Below, piece after piece: positions 36,061 through 43,269 of a stretch of 64,000 nt of DNA. This DNA comes from Streptomyces rishiriensis (lineage in GTDB: Bacteria > Actinomycetota > Actinomycetes > Streptomycetales > Streptomycetaceae), in the NCBI RefSeq assembly GCF_003112535.1, contig NZ_BEWA01000009.1, forward strand, positions 186,001-250,000, given 5' to 3'. Both the position numbers and the translations under genes were made by a program. Every line of letters begins with the position of its first letter. The stretch's first letter is position 1. Under the pieces are notes generated by a model. The model did no database searches and was not told the DNA's origin. It saw nothing but the letters and a program-made list of their open reading frames with translations.

Positions 36061-36124
36061 CGGACGCGGCCCGCGGCGGACACGGACGGCTGCACGGCGT
36101 GCGTCGGCGAGCCGTGTGCACAGC

Positions 36125-36348
36125 TGCGTCAGCGGGACGCCCCGTGCAGGGGTGCGTAGGCGGGACGCCGCGTGCAGGGGTGCGTAGGCGGGACGCCGGG
36201 TGCAGGGGTGCGTCGGCGGGACGCCGCGTGCAGGGGTGCGTAGGCGGGACGCCGGGTGCAGGGGTGCGTCGGCGGGACGCCGCGTGCAGGGGTGCGTAGG
36301 CGGGACGCCGGGTGCAGGGGTGCGTCGGCGGGACGCCGCGTGCACGGG
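36125..36348. repeat. Eight 28-bp tandem repeats with a 56-bp higher-order pattern
   Basis: Units of 28 bp (TGCGTMGGCGGGACGCC-SS-GTGCAGGGG) start at 36125, 36153, 36181, 36209, 36237, 36265, 36293 and 36321. Units 3, 5 and 7 are identical (TAGG/CCGGG type), and units 4, 6 and 8 share the CGGC/CCGCG type, giving three 56-bp pairs. Unit 1 is divergent and unit 8 ends CACGGG. A degenerate partial copy precedes at 36100. It fills the space between the convergent FtsH and methyltransferase genes, ending 4 bp before the latter's stop. Confidence 0.95.
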
Positions 36349-36352
36349 CGCG

Positions 36353-37198
36353 TCAGGGAGTGCGGGCGATCAGGTACCGGAAGACGTTCGGCATCCACAC
36401 CGTGCCGTCCGAGCGCCGGTACGGGTGCAGCGCCTCCGCGACCTCCTTGTCGACCTGCGCCTGGTCCGTCGCCGCCACCGCCGCGTCGAACAGACCCGTG
36501 GAGAGCAGCCCCTTGAGGGCGCTGTCCAGGTCGGCGTACCCGAACGGACAGGCGACCCGCCCCGATCCGTCCGGCCGCAGTCCGGCCCGCCGGGCGACCT
36601 CCTCCAGGTCGTCGCGGAGCGCCGGACGTAACCGGACCGTGCCGCGGTCCTGGTCCGCGAGCTTGGCCGCGACCCGGAGCACCGCGGTGGTGGCGCAGCG
36701 CTCGGGCGGGCCCCAGCCCACCAGCACCACGGGCGTGCCGCGCCGGGCGAGCGGCGTCGCGGCCGCCAGCAGTCCGGTCAGTTCCTCCGTGTCGCCCGCC
36801 ACCTGTCCGATCGGCTCGAAGGCCGTCACGACCGTGTACGCGGCCGGCCGGTCGGCGGGCAGCCGGTCGGTGAGCCGGACGTCCGCACGCGCGCGTGCCT
36901 CCCGGCTCTCTCCGAGCAGCCGCTCGCGGGCGAGGGCCAGCCGCGCGGGGGAGGCGGACTCGACGCCGGTGAGCGCCGCGCCCCTGGAGGCCGCCATCAC
37001 CAGGGCGAGCCCGGATCCGCAGCCGAGGGACAGGAGCCGGGTGCCCGGCCCCACGTCCAGTCGCTCGTGGACGGCCTCGTAGAGCGGAACCAGCATCCGT
37101 TCCTGGATCTCGGACCAGTCACGCGCGCGGGCACCCAGATCCGCGCGGGACGCCGGCCCCGCGTGAGGCAGATGCTGTCGCACGAGAACAGGTGTCAT
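36353..37198 (-). CDS. Class I SAM-dependent methyltransferase
   Basis: The 281-residue protein has motif I LLSLGCGSGLALVMAA near residues 56-71, an acidic end of strand 2 (LTGVESAS) and the strand-4 segment YTVVTAFEPIG. The N-terminal part (DWSEIQERMLVPLYEAV) resembles ubiE/Methyltransf_25-type small-molecule methyltransferases. The substrate is unknown. ATG 37198 gives MTPVLVRQHLPH. Its 3' end abuts the 28-bp tandem array, and I see no other terminator. Confidence 0.85.
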   Translation of the reverse strand: MTPVLVRQHLPHAGPASRADLGARARDWSEIQERMLVPLYEAVHERLDVGPGTRLLSLGCGSGLALVMAASRGAALTGVESASPARLALARERLLGESREARARADVRLTDRLPADRPAAYTVVTAFEPIGQVAGDTEELTGLLAAATPLARRGTPVVLVGWGPPERCATTAVLRVAAKLADQDRGTVRLRPALRDDLEEVARRAGLRPDGSGRVACPFGYADLDSALKGLLSTGLFDAAVAATDQAQVDKEVAEALHPYRRSDGTVWMPNVFRYLIARTP

Positions 37199-37760
37199 GG
37201 AAAAGCGCCCCAATCCGCCGGGAGTCTGCCGCTCGACTCGCTCAGGTGGGCCCCCGTGCAGTGCCCTCGCACCGCTCCCGTATGCCAGGTAACTCCCCGT
37301 CTGCGGCCGCGTCCAGGGGTTGCGGTGTCCTGGTTGGGGACGGCATGTGCCTGTGGCGAGAATTCACATACCGGCAACTCGGGGCCGTACCATCGCGCCA
37401 TGATCAGGGCACCCGCCCCCGCCGGCCGCCCGGGGCGGCCCGGTGCCGGACGGCGAGGACGGTCGCGGTAACGTCGCGGTCGTCGCACGCGCTTACTGAG
37501 GCAGCGCCTTCCGTCGGCGAGAGCGGCCGAAACGCCCCTTGCGCCCCCTCGGGACGTCCGCACCCCGGCGCGCGGACCTGGTCCACGCGCCGGGTCGTAG
37601 CGCGGACTACGCACCAGCTTGGTATGAGCTGTGAGGCTTATCCGCAGATCAGCGCACCCGCCCTCGTCCGGACGCATCAGTGCCAACTGACGGGTACGTG
37701 CAAATTATTTGGGATGGCCCGGAATAGGAACACAGGGGCACCCCCGCTCGTTGTCATTAC
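37199..37760. other. 562-bp gene-free region between divergent genes
   Basis: It separates the minus-strand methyltransferase from the SprT-like gene. Open frames across it have ordinary low-information sequence and no ribosome-binding site I can support. The 60 bp before the SprT-like start (from about 37690) are A/T-rich (AAATTATTTGGG, GGAATAGGAAC) and probably contain its promoter. A 23-codon frame at 37401 (MIRAPAPAGRPG...) is not supported. Confidence 0.45.
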
Positions 37761-38357
37761 GTGAGCACGACACAGACACCACCAGTTCTCGCCGCAGAGC
37801 TGGCAGAGGCGTGGGCCGACATTCAGCGGTACCACCCCGAGCTGCCGGATCTCGCCGCGCCAGAGTCCCTGATCGGGGAGTCGTCGTCCGCCTGCGGTCA
37901 CGAGCTCTCCTTCGAGCGACTGCTCCATGAGGCAGTCCATGGCATCGCCGCCGCCCGCGGCGTCCGCGACACCTCCCGTGCCGGCCGCTACCACAACCGC
38001 AGATTCCTCGCGATCGCCGAGGAACTGGGTCTGGACCACCCCGAGGAGCCCCACCCCAGCAGCGGGTTCTCCCTGGTGACGCTCAACCCCGAGGCCAAGC
38101 GTCGCTACCGGCCCACCATCGAGCGCCTCCAGCGGGCCCTCAAGGCCCACACGGCGGCCACCTCCGCCGACACCGCCCGCACCTTCCGCGGTCCGGCCGC
38201 CCGGCACGGCTCCTCGGGCGGAGGCGTCCGGGTCAAGGCCGTCTGCGACTGCGGGCGCAACGTGCGCGTCGTGCCCTCGGTCCTGGCCCAGGCGCCGATC
38301 GTGTGCGGGGGCTGCGGCAAGCCGTTCCGGATCCCGGAGATCGCCGGCGCGGCGTAA
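37761..38357 (+). CDS. SprT-like putative zinc metalloprotein with C-terminal zinc ribbon
   Basis: The 198-residue cytoplasmic protein has a metalloprotease-type HEAVH at residues 56-60 in a helix (FERLLHEAVHGIAAARG). It is followed by GRYHNRRF (H78), arranged like the HExxH...H of SprT/Spartan-type domains. After a basic linker, a C-terminal zinc ribbon CDCG (162-165) and CGGC (182-185) resembles those of SprT proteins. Whether it is an active protease is unproven. GTG 37761 starts MSTTQTPPVL. I know it only as a hypothetical protein in Streptomyces, placed just before rpsP. Confidence 0.72.
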   Translation: MSTTQTPPVLAAELAEAWADIQRYHPELPDLAAPESLIGESSSACGHELSFERLLHEAVHGIAAARGVRDTSRAGRYHNRRFLAIAEELGLDHPEEPHPSSGFSLVTLNPEAKRRYRPTIERLQRALKAHTAATSADTARTFRGPAARHGSSGGGVRVKAVCDCGRNVRVVPSVLAQAPIVCGGCGKPFRIPEIAGAA

Positions 38358-38677
38358 GCCGGGCAGCCCTGCACCGGCATCTCGTGGCTGCCGGTCGACG
38401 GCGAGAAGGCGAGGGCGCGTGCGGCCGGGGCCCCGCGGTCCGGGCCGCACACCCGGCACGCCTCCGACGCCGGGCGTCGATGGGGTGTGCCCGGGCGCCG
38501 AAGGCCCCGCGGCCCGAGGCGACCCGCCGGGTGTGGCACAATGGCTAGCTGTACTCGACAGTCGCACAGGACCCCTCTCTCCTCCGGCTGACGCGTCCAT
38601 CGGGCACTCGGGTACCGCAACCCCACGCGGCAACTTCGCCGTGCCCAATCACGTCAAAACCAGGAGAACCCACTCCC
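38358..38677 (+). other. Upstream region of the rpsP operon
   Basis: ACCGGCA (38373-38379) pairs with TGCCGGT (38389-38395), a possible weak terminator of the SprT-like gene. TGGCACAATGGCTAGCTGT near 38534-38552 is the most promoter-like sequence (CACAAT or TAGCTG as -10), without a clear -35. The remaining roughly 120 nt would be the rpsP leader. I see no gene. Confidence 0.4.
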
Positions 38678-39100
38678 GTGGCAGTCAAGATCAAGCTGAA
38701 GCGTCTGGGCAAGATCCGTTCGCCTCACTACCGCATCGTCATCGCCGACTCCCGTACCCGTCGCGACGGTCGTGCGATCGAGGAGATCGGCAAGTACCAG
38801 CCGACGTACCACCCCTCGGTCATCGAGGTGGACGCCGACCGTGTGGCGTACTGGCTGGGTGTCGGCGCGCAGCCGACCGAGCCCGTGCTCGCCATCCTGA
38901 AGAAGACCGGCGACTGGCAGAAGTTCAAGGGCGAGCCCGCCCCGGCGCCGCTGCTCGTCGCCGAGCCGAAGAAGGCTCGCCCGTCGTTCGAAGCCCTCGG
39001 CGGCGACGACTCGGCCAAGGGTGAGGCGATCACCCAGAAGAAGAAGGCCGAGAAGAAGGACGAGGCTGCCGCCGAGTCCTCCGAGTCGACCGAGGCCTGA
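38678..39100 (+). CDS. rpsP: 30S ribosomal protein S16
   Basis: S16 helps nucleate assembly of the 30S body. Residues 1-80 are canonical (MAVKIKLKRLGKIRSPHYRI, DGRAIEEIGKY, YWLGVGAQPTEPV). A 50-residue Ala/Lys/Glu-rich tail follows that E. coli S16 (82 residues) lacks but actinobacterial forms carry. AGGAGA lies before GTG 38678. It is first in rpsP-khpA-(terminator)-rimM-trmD-rplS. Confidence 0.97.
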   Translation: MAVKIKLKRLGKIRSPHYRIVIADSRTRRDGRAIEEIGKYQPTYHPSVIEVDADRVAYWLGVGAQPTEPVLAILKKTGDWQKFKGEPAPAPLLVAEPKKARPSFEALGGDDSAKGEAITQKKKAEKKDEAAAESSESTEA

Positions 39101-39105
39101 GCAGC

Positions 39106-39345
39106 ATGCTCGAAGAGGCGCTTGAGCACCTCGTGAAGGGCATCGTCGACAACCCCGACGATGTGCAGGTCGCCTCGCGCGACCTGCGCCGCGGGCGCGT
39201 GCTCGAGGTCCGGGTCCACCCGGACGACCTCGGCAAGGTGATCGGCCGCAACGGCCGCACCGCACGCGCTCTGCGCACCGTCGTGGGCGCCATCGGCGGC
39301 CGGGGCGTCCGTGTCGACCTCGTCGACGTGGATCACGTCCGCTGA
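39106..39345 (+). CDS. khpA: KH-domain RNA-binding protein KhpA
   Basis: The 79-residue single-KH protein has the RNA-gripping GxxG loop as GRNG in VIGRNGRTARALRTVV. KhpA pairs with KhpB (Jag) in Gram-positive bacteria and binds many RNAs. It starts 6 nt after the rpsP stop codon and is followed by a strong hairpin at 39366. Confidence 0.94.
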   Translation: MLEEALEHLVKGIVDNPDDVQVASRDLRRGRVLEVRVHPDDLGKVIGRNGRTARALRTVVGAIGGRGVRVDLVDVDHVR

Positions 39346-39365
39346 CGCGTTTCGCAGCACCGGCT

Positions 39366-39401
39366 CGGGCCGGGGAGGGCCACTGGGCCGTCCCCGGCCC
39401 G
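39366..39401 (+). terminator. Strong hairpin between khpA and rimM
   Basis: An 11-bp perfect arm pair CGGGCCGGGGA (39366-39376) / TCCCCGGCCCG (39391-39401), plus inner GGCC/GGCC (39378-39381 / 39386-39389), makes a very stable stem 20 nt after the khpA stop. With no U-run it may act as an attenuator between the ribosomal and the rimM-trmD parts of the cluster. Confidence 0.7.
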
Positions 39402-39418
39402 TAGTCGTTCCGGCACTC

Positions 39419-39516
39419 GTGACCCCAGGCATGACGGACGCGTGACCCCAGGCATGAAGGGCCACGACAGGGCATGACGGGCACGGCAGGCATGACAGGC
39501 ACGACAGGCACGACAG
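39419..39516. repeat. Short tandem repeats in the rimM leader
   Basis: Two arrays occur. CGTGACCCCAGGCATGA is present at 39419-39435 and again at 39441-39457. A 9-bp unit GCAYGRCRG then repeats five times from 39472 to 39516 (the last two copies GCACGACAG identical), ending at the AGGAGA Shine-Dalgarno of rimM. Confidence 0.8.
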
Positions 39517-39529
39517 GAGATCTTGAGAA

Positions 39530-40084
39530 GTGCAGCTCGTAGTCGGACGGATCGGCCGCGCCCACGGCATCAAGGGCGAGGTCACCGTCGAGGTACGCAC
39601 CGACGAGCCGGAGCTGCGGCTCGCGCCCGGCGCCGTCCTGTCCACGGACCCGGCCTCGACCGGCCCGCTGACCATCGAGACCGGCCGGGTGCACAGCGGC
39701 CGTCTCCTCCTGCGCTTCGAGGGCGTGCGCGACCGCAACGCCGCCGAAGCCCTGCGCAACACGCTCCTGATCGCCGAGGTCGATCCCGAGGAGCTGCCCG
39801 AGGAGGAGGACGAGTACTACGACCACCAGCTGATGGACCTGGACGTGGTCACCAAGGACGGCGAGGAGATCGGCCGGATCACCGAGATCTCCCACCTCCC
39901 CTCCCAGGACCTCTTCATCGTCGAGCGGCCCGACGGCAGCGAGGTGATGATCCCGTTCGTCGAGTCGATCGTCACCGAGATCGACCTGGAGGAGCAGCGG
40001 GCGGTCATCGACCCGCCGCCCGGTCTGATCGACGACCGCGCCGAGATCGCCTCCTCCCGCGACTCGGCCGGGGACGAGTCCTGA
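39530..40084 (+). CDS. rimM: Ribosome maturation factor RimM
   Basis: RimM binds S19 and assists maturation of the 30S head. The 184-residue protein has the N-terminal beta-barrel (VVGRIGRAHGIKGEVTVEV), an acidic mid-segment (PEELPEEEDEYYDHQLMDL) and the C-terminal PRC barrel (IPFVESIVTEIDLEEQRAVI). The GTG start follows AGGAGA (39515-39520). The stop overlaps the trmD ATG by one base (TGATG). Confidence 0.96.
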   Translation: MQLVVGRIGRAHGIKGEVTVEVRTDEPELRLAPGAVLSTDPASTGPLTIETGRVHSGRLLLRFEGVRDRNAAEALRNTLLIAEVDPEELPEEEDEYYDHQLMDLDVVTKDGEEIGRITEISHLPSQDLFIVERPDGSEVMIPFVESIVTEIDLEEQRAVIDPPPGLIDDRAEIASSRDSAGDES

Positions 40085-40917
40085 TGCGCCTCGACGTCGT
40101 CACGATCTTCCCCGAGTACCTCGACCCGCTGAACGTCTCCCTCGTCGGCAAGGCACGCGCGCGTGGCCGGCTGGACGTGCGCGTGCACGATCTGCGGGAG
40201 TGGACCTACGACCGGCACAACACGGTCGACGACACCCCCTACGGCGGCGGACCGGGCATGGTCATGAAGACCGACCCCTGGGGCGACGCCCTCGACTCGG
40301 TCCTCGCCGACGGCTACGAGACGGGCGCCCACGCCCCGGCGATCGTCGTGCCGACGCCGAGCGGACGCCCCTTCACCCAGGAACTGGCCGTCGAGCTCTC
40401 CGAGCGCCCCTGGCTGATCTTCACGCCGGCCCGCTACGAGGGCATCGACCGGCGGGTCGTCGACGAGTACGCCACCAGGGTCCCCGTCTACGAGGTCTCC
40501 ATCGGGGACTACGTGCTGGCCGGCGGGGAGGCCGCCGTGCTGGTCGTCACCGAGGCGGTGGCCCGTCTGCTGCCCGGCGTGCTCGGCAACGCCGAGTCCC
40601 ACCGCGACGACTCCTTCGCCCCCGGCGCCATGGCCAACCTCCTGGAAGGCCCCGTGTACACGAAGCCGCCGGCCTGGCGCGGCCGGGAGATCCCGGAGGT
40701 GCTGCTCAGCGGACACCACGGCAAGATCGCCCGCTGGCGACGGGACGAGGCGCTGCGCCGCACGACCGCCAACCGGCCCGACCTGATAGAGCGCTGCCCG
40801 CCGAAGGCCTTCGACAAGAAGGACCGCGAGATGCTCTCCATCCTGGGCTGGGCCCCCGACCCCGCGGGTGAGCCCCACGGCCGATTTTGGCGCAGGACCG
40901 ACGGCGTGGAAGAATAG
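40084..40917 (+). CDS. trmD: tRNA (guanine(37)-N(1))-methyltransferase
   Basis: TrmD is the SPOUT-fold enzyme that makes m1G37 in tRNAs reading CNN-type codons and prevents frameshifting. The 277-residue protein shows DTPYGGGPGMVMK, ARYEGIDRRV and the knot region SIGDYVLAGGEAA with the catalytic/SAM residues of the family. It is translationally coupled to rimM and precedes rplS. Confidence 0.97.
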   Translation: MRLDVVTIFPEYLDPLNVSLVGKARARGRLDVRVHDLREWTYDRHNTVDDTPYGGGPGMVMKTDPWGDALDSVLADGYETGAHAPAIVVPTPSGRPFTQELAVELSERPWLIFTPARYEGIDRRVVDEYATRVPVYEVSIGDYVLAGGEAAVLVVTEAVARLLPGVLGNAESHRDDSFAPGAMANLLEGPVYTKPPAWRGREIPEVLLSGHHGKIARWRRDEALRRTTANRPDLIERCPPKAFDKKDREMLSILGWAPDPAGEPHGRFWRRTDGVEE

Positions 40918-41054
40918 GTCGCTGTTGTGCGCCGTCCGGTGTGCGCCCCTGCCGCAGGGGGACACGACGCCCGCCTCGACGGGCACACGGCACTCAATCC
41001 CCGAACTTCTAGTTCCGTTGATGACCTGTGGCATCAGCGAAGAAAGCAGACGAA

Positions 41055-41405
41055 ATGTCTCACCTGCTCGACTCCGTCGACTCCGCGTCGCTGCGCAGCG
41101 ACGTCCCGGCCTTCCGCCCGGGTGACACCGTCAACGTCCACGTCCGCGTCATCGAGGGCAACCGCTCCCGTGTGCAGCAGTTCAAGGGCGTCGTCATCCG
41201 CCGTCAGGGCGCCGGTGTCCGCGAGACCTTCACGGTCCGCAAGGTCTCCTTCTCCGTCGGCGTGGAGCGCACCTTCCCGGTCCACACCCCGATCGTCGAG
41301 AAGATCGAGCTCGTGACCCGCGGCGACGTGCGTCGCGCCAAGCTCTACTACCTCCGTGAGCTGCGCGGCAAGGCCGCGAAGATCAAGGAGAAGCGCGACA
41401 ACTGA
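41055..41405 (+). CDS. rplS: 50S ribosomal protein L19
   Basis: The 116-residue L19 lies at the 30S-50S interface. Conserved segments include FRPGDTVNVHVRVIEGNRSR, FKGVVIRRQGAGVRETFTVRK and the C-terminal KLYYLRELRGKAAKI. ATG 41055 gives the standard MSHLLDSVD start; an in-frame GTG at 41028 would add nine residues. A 137-nt gap after trmD leaves room for its own promoter. Confidence 0.96.
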   Translation: MSHLLDSVDSASLRSDVPAFRPGDTVNVHVRVIEGNRSRVQQFKGVVIRRQGAGVRETFTVRKVSFSVGVERTFPVHTPIVEKIELVTRGDVRRAKLYYLRELRGKAAKIKEKRDN

Positions 41406-41426
41406 GCGCCTTCCGGGGTTCACAGA

Positions 41427-41449
41427 GGGGCCGGATAGCATCTGGCCCC
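41427..41449 (+). promoter_or_regulatory. Hairpin and -10-like box immediately before sipW
   Basis: GGGGCC (41427-41432) pairs with GGCCCC (41444-41449), extended by G-C and A-T pairs. It closes one base before the sipW ATG and hides the only Shine-Dalgarno-like sequence. The loop contains TAGCAT (41436-41441), a good -10 box 9 nt before the start codon; no clear -35 is seen. Confidence 0.45.
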
Positions 41450-41450
41450 G

Positions 41451-42179
41451 ATGGACACCGAAGCTCAGCCGACGGAGCGCGACCGCTCCTCCCGCCCTTC
41501 CGCACCCGAGGACGTCTCCCAGGAGACCCCGGGCCCGGAGGGACCGGAGGGGCGGTCGCGTTTCGCGTTCGCGGGGCGGATCGTCCCGTGGCTGCCCGGC
41601 GGCCGGGTCAGTCTCACCCTGCTGGTCTGCCTGGTGTTTTTGCTGGTACTCAACGCTTTCGTGGCCCAACCGTTCCAGATTCCCAGCGGATCCATGGAAA
41701 ACGGATTGAGGATCGGCGACCGCGTTCTCGTAAATAAGTTGGCGTACCGTTTCGGTGCCGAGCCGCGGCGCGGCGACGTCGTCGTGTTCGACGGCACCGG
41801 CTACTTCGGGAACTCCGACTACATCAAGCGCGTCGTGGGGGTAGGGGGAGACCGAGTGGTCTGCTGCGACAAGGAGGGGAGGATCCAGGTGAACGGCCGG
41901 TCGGTCGACGAGTCGACGTTCCTGTATCCCGGCGACAGCCCGTCCACGGCCGACTTCGACGTGGTCGTGCCCGACGGCACGCTGTTCGTCCTCGGCGACC
42001 ATCGTGGCCGTTCCCGCGACTCGCGGGACCACCTCGGCTCACCGGGCGGCGGAATGATCCCCGTCGACGACGTGATCGGCCGCGCCGACTGGATCGTCTG
42101 GCCCTTCGCGCACCTGACCCGGCTGCCCCGCCCGAGCGCCTACGCGCGCGTGCCCGGCGCGGAGGGCGCCCATGGGTAA
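41451..42179 (+). CDS. sipW: Type I signal peptidase SipW
   Basis: This 242-residue membrane serine peptidase removes signal peptides of exported proteins. One N-terminal membrane helix (about 54-71) is followed by the catalytic Ser81 in IPSGSMENG and Lys126 in YIKRVVGVGGD; the box-E GDHRGRSRDSRD is present. Unlike the other three it has no C-terminal membrane helix, matching what is reported for S. lividans SipW. Codons around the catalytic serine are unusually A/T-rich for the region. Its end overlaps sipX by 8 nt. Confidence 0.93.
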   Translation: MDTEAQPTERDRSSRPSAPEDVSQETPGPEGPEGRSRFAFAGRIVPWLPGGRVSLTLLVCLVFLLVLNAFVAQPFQIPSGSMENGLRIGDRVLVNKLAYRFGAEPRRGDVVVFDGTGYFGNSDYIKRVVGVGGDRVVCCDKEGRIQVNGRSVDESTFLYPGDSPSTADFDVVVPDGTLFVLGDHRGRSRDSRDHLGSPGGGMIPVDDVIGRADWIVWPFAHLTRLPRPSAYARVPGAEGAHG

Positions 42180-43269
42180 CCGCGGCAGGCCGCGCGGCGT
42201 GCCCGCGTCCCCGGCGGACAACCTCCTGCCCACGGGCTCGCGACGCACCGCCGCTCCGAGCGGCGGACGCTCGCGCGCCGAGCGGCGCAAGCTGCAGCGC
42301 AAGGTCAAGCGCAAGCGCCGGCGGTCGGCCGTCCGGGAGATACCGCTGCTGGTCGGCGTCGCCGTCCTGATCGCCCTCGTCCTGAAGACGTTCCTCGTCC
42401 AGGCCTTCGTGATCCCGTCCGGCTCCATGGAGCAGACGATCCAGATCGGCGACCGCGTCCTGGTCGACAAGTTCACCCCGTGGTTCGGCTCCAAGCCCGA
42501 GCGCGGGGACGTCGTCGTGTTCAAGGATCCGGGCGGCTGGCTCAACGACGAGCAGACCACCGCGAAGAAGAAGGACCCGGTCGTCGTCAAGCAGGTCAAG
42601 GAAGGGCTCACCTTCATCGGTCTGCTGCCGTCCGACGACGAGAAGGACCTCATCAAGCGGGTCGTCGGGGTGGGCGGCGACCGCGTGGTGTGCTGCGACA
42701 CCCAGGGGCGGGTGACCGTCAACGGCGCTCCGCTGGAGGAGGGGTCGTATCTCTACCCCGGCAACGCGCCCTCCAGCACTCCGTTCGACATCACCGTCCC
42801 CCAGGGCCGGCTGTGGGTGATGGGCGACCACCGGGCCAATTCGGCCGACTCCCGCTTCCACCAGAACACCGACTACGGCGGGACCGTCTCGGAGGACGGG
42901 GTGGTGGGCCGGGCCATGGTCATCGCCTGGCCGCTGGGTCACTGGGTGCGCCTCAAGGAACCGCAAACTTTCTCTTCCGTGACCGCCTCGGCTGCCGGGG
43001 CGACCGCGTCCGCCCGGCTGTCGCATAGTGTGGCTTCCGGCGATCCGAACGGATCGATTCGACAACTCCCGACCCCTGCGGAACTCCCGCTCGTTATGGG
43101 AGTGGTGGGCCTGCGTCGTACGTGGGGCAGGCAGCGGCACAGAGTAAGGAGTTGGCGTGGGGGATGTGGCGGTTGGCGCACGGTCCGGGCACGACGGCGA
43201 GGATCACCGCGGGCACCCCGTGGAAGCCGCCGACCGGGCTCCGGACGACGGCGTGACCTCCGGGAGTGA
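42172..43269 (+). CDS. sipX: Type I signal peptidase SipX with C-terminal extension
   Basis: The 365-residue enzyme has a very basic N-terminal segment (RRKLQRKVKRKRRRS), a membrane helix (about 56-75), catalytic Ser85 (IPSGSMEQT), Lys162 (LIKRVVGVGGD) and box E GDHRANSADSR. After about residue 315 the sequence becomes Arg/Gly-rich, and the frame runs 113 nt into sipY. A stop (TAA at 43144-43146) exists in another frame exactly where a shorter SipX might end, so the extension may be a frameshift product or genuine overlap. It starts inside the sipW end (ATGGGTAA). Confidence 0.88.
   Translation: MGNRGRPRGVPASPADNLLPTGSRRTAAPSGGRSRAERRKLQRKVKRKRRRSAVREIPLLVGVAVLIALVLKTFLVQAFVIPSGSMEQTIQIGDRVLVDKFTPWFGSKPERGDVVVFKDPGGWLNDEQTTAKKKDPVVVKQVKEGLTFIGLLPSDDEKDLIKRVVGVGGDRVVCCDTQGRVTVNGAPLEEGSYLYPGNAPSSTPFDITVPQGRLWVMGDHRANSADSRFHQNTDYGGTVSEDGVVGRAMVIAWPLGHWVRLKEPQTFSSVTASAAGATASARLSHSVASGDPNGSIRQLPTPAELPLVMGVVGLRRTWGRQRHRVRSWRGGCGGWRTVRARRRGSPRAPRGSRRPGSGRRRDLRE

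Noticed and set aside
34072..36345. Very long minus-strand open frame opposite the FtsH gene and the 28-bp array (similar long antisense frames lie opposite ftsY at 22597-25179 and comM at 45744-48590)
   Set aside because: High G+C removes stop codons in shadow frames. The translated sequences are low-complexity Arg/Ala/His-rich with no domain, while the plus strand encodes recognisable proteins.
36125..36348. CRISPR array
   Set aside because: The 28-bp units are directly adjacent with no unique spacers, and no cas genes are present.
37401..37472. Short basic peptide of 23 codons
   Set aside because: Only G+C-driven Arg/Gly/Pro composition; no start-site support.
37192..37764. 191-codon frame in the gap before the SprT-like gene
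   Set aside because: No ribosome-binding site, no conserved motif, codon third positions unlike neighbouring genes, and it would cover the likely promoter.
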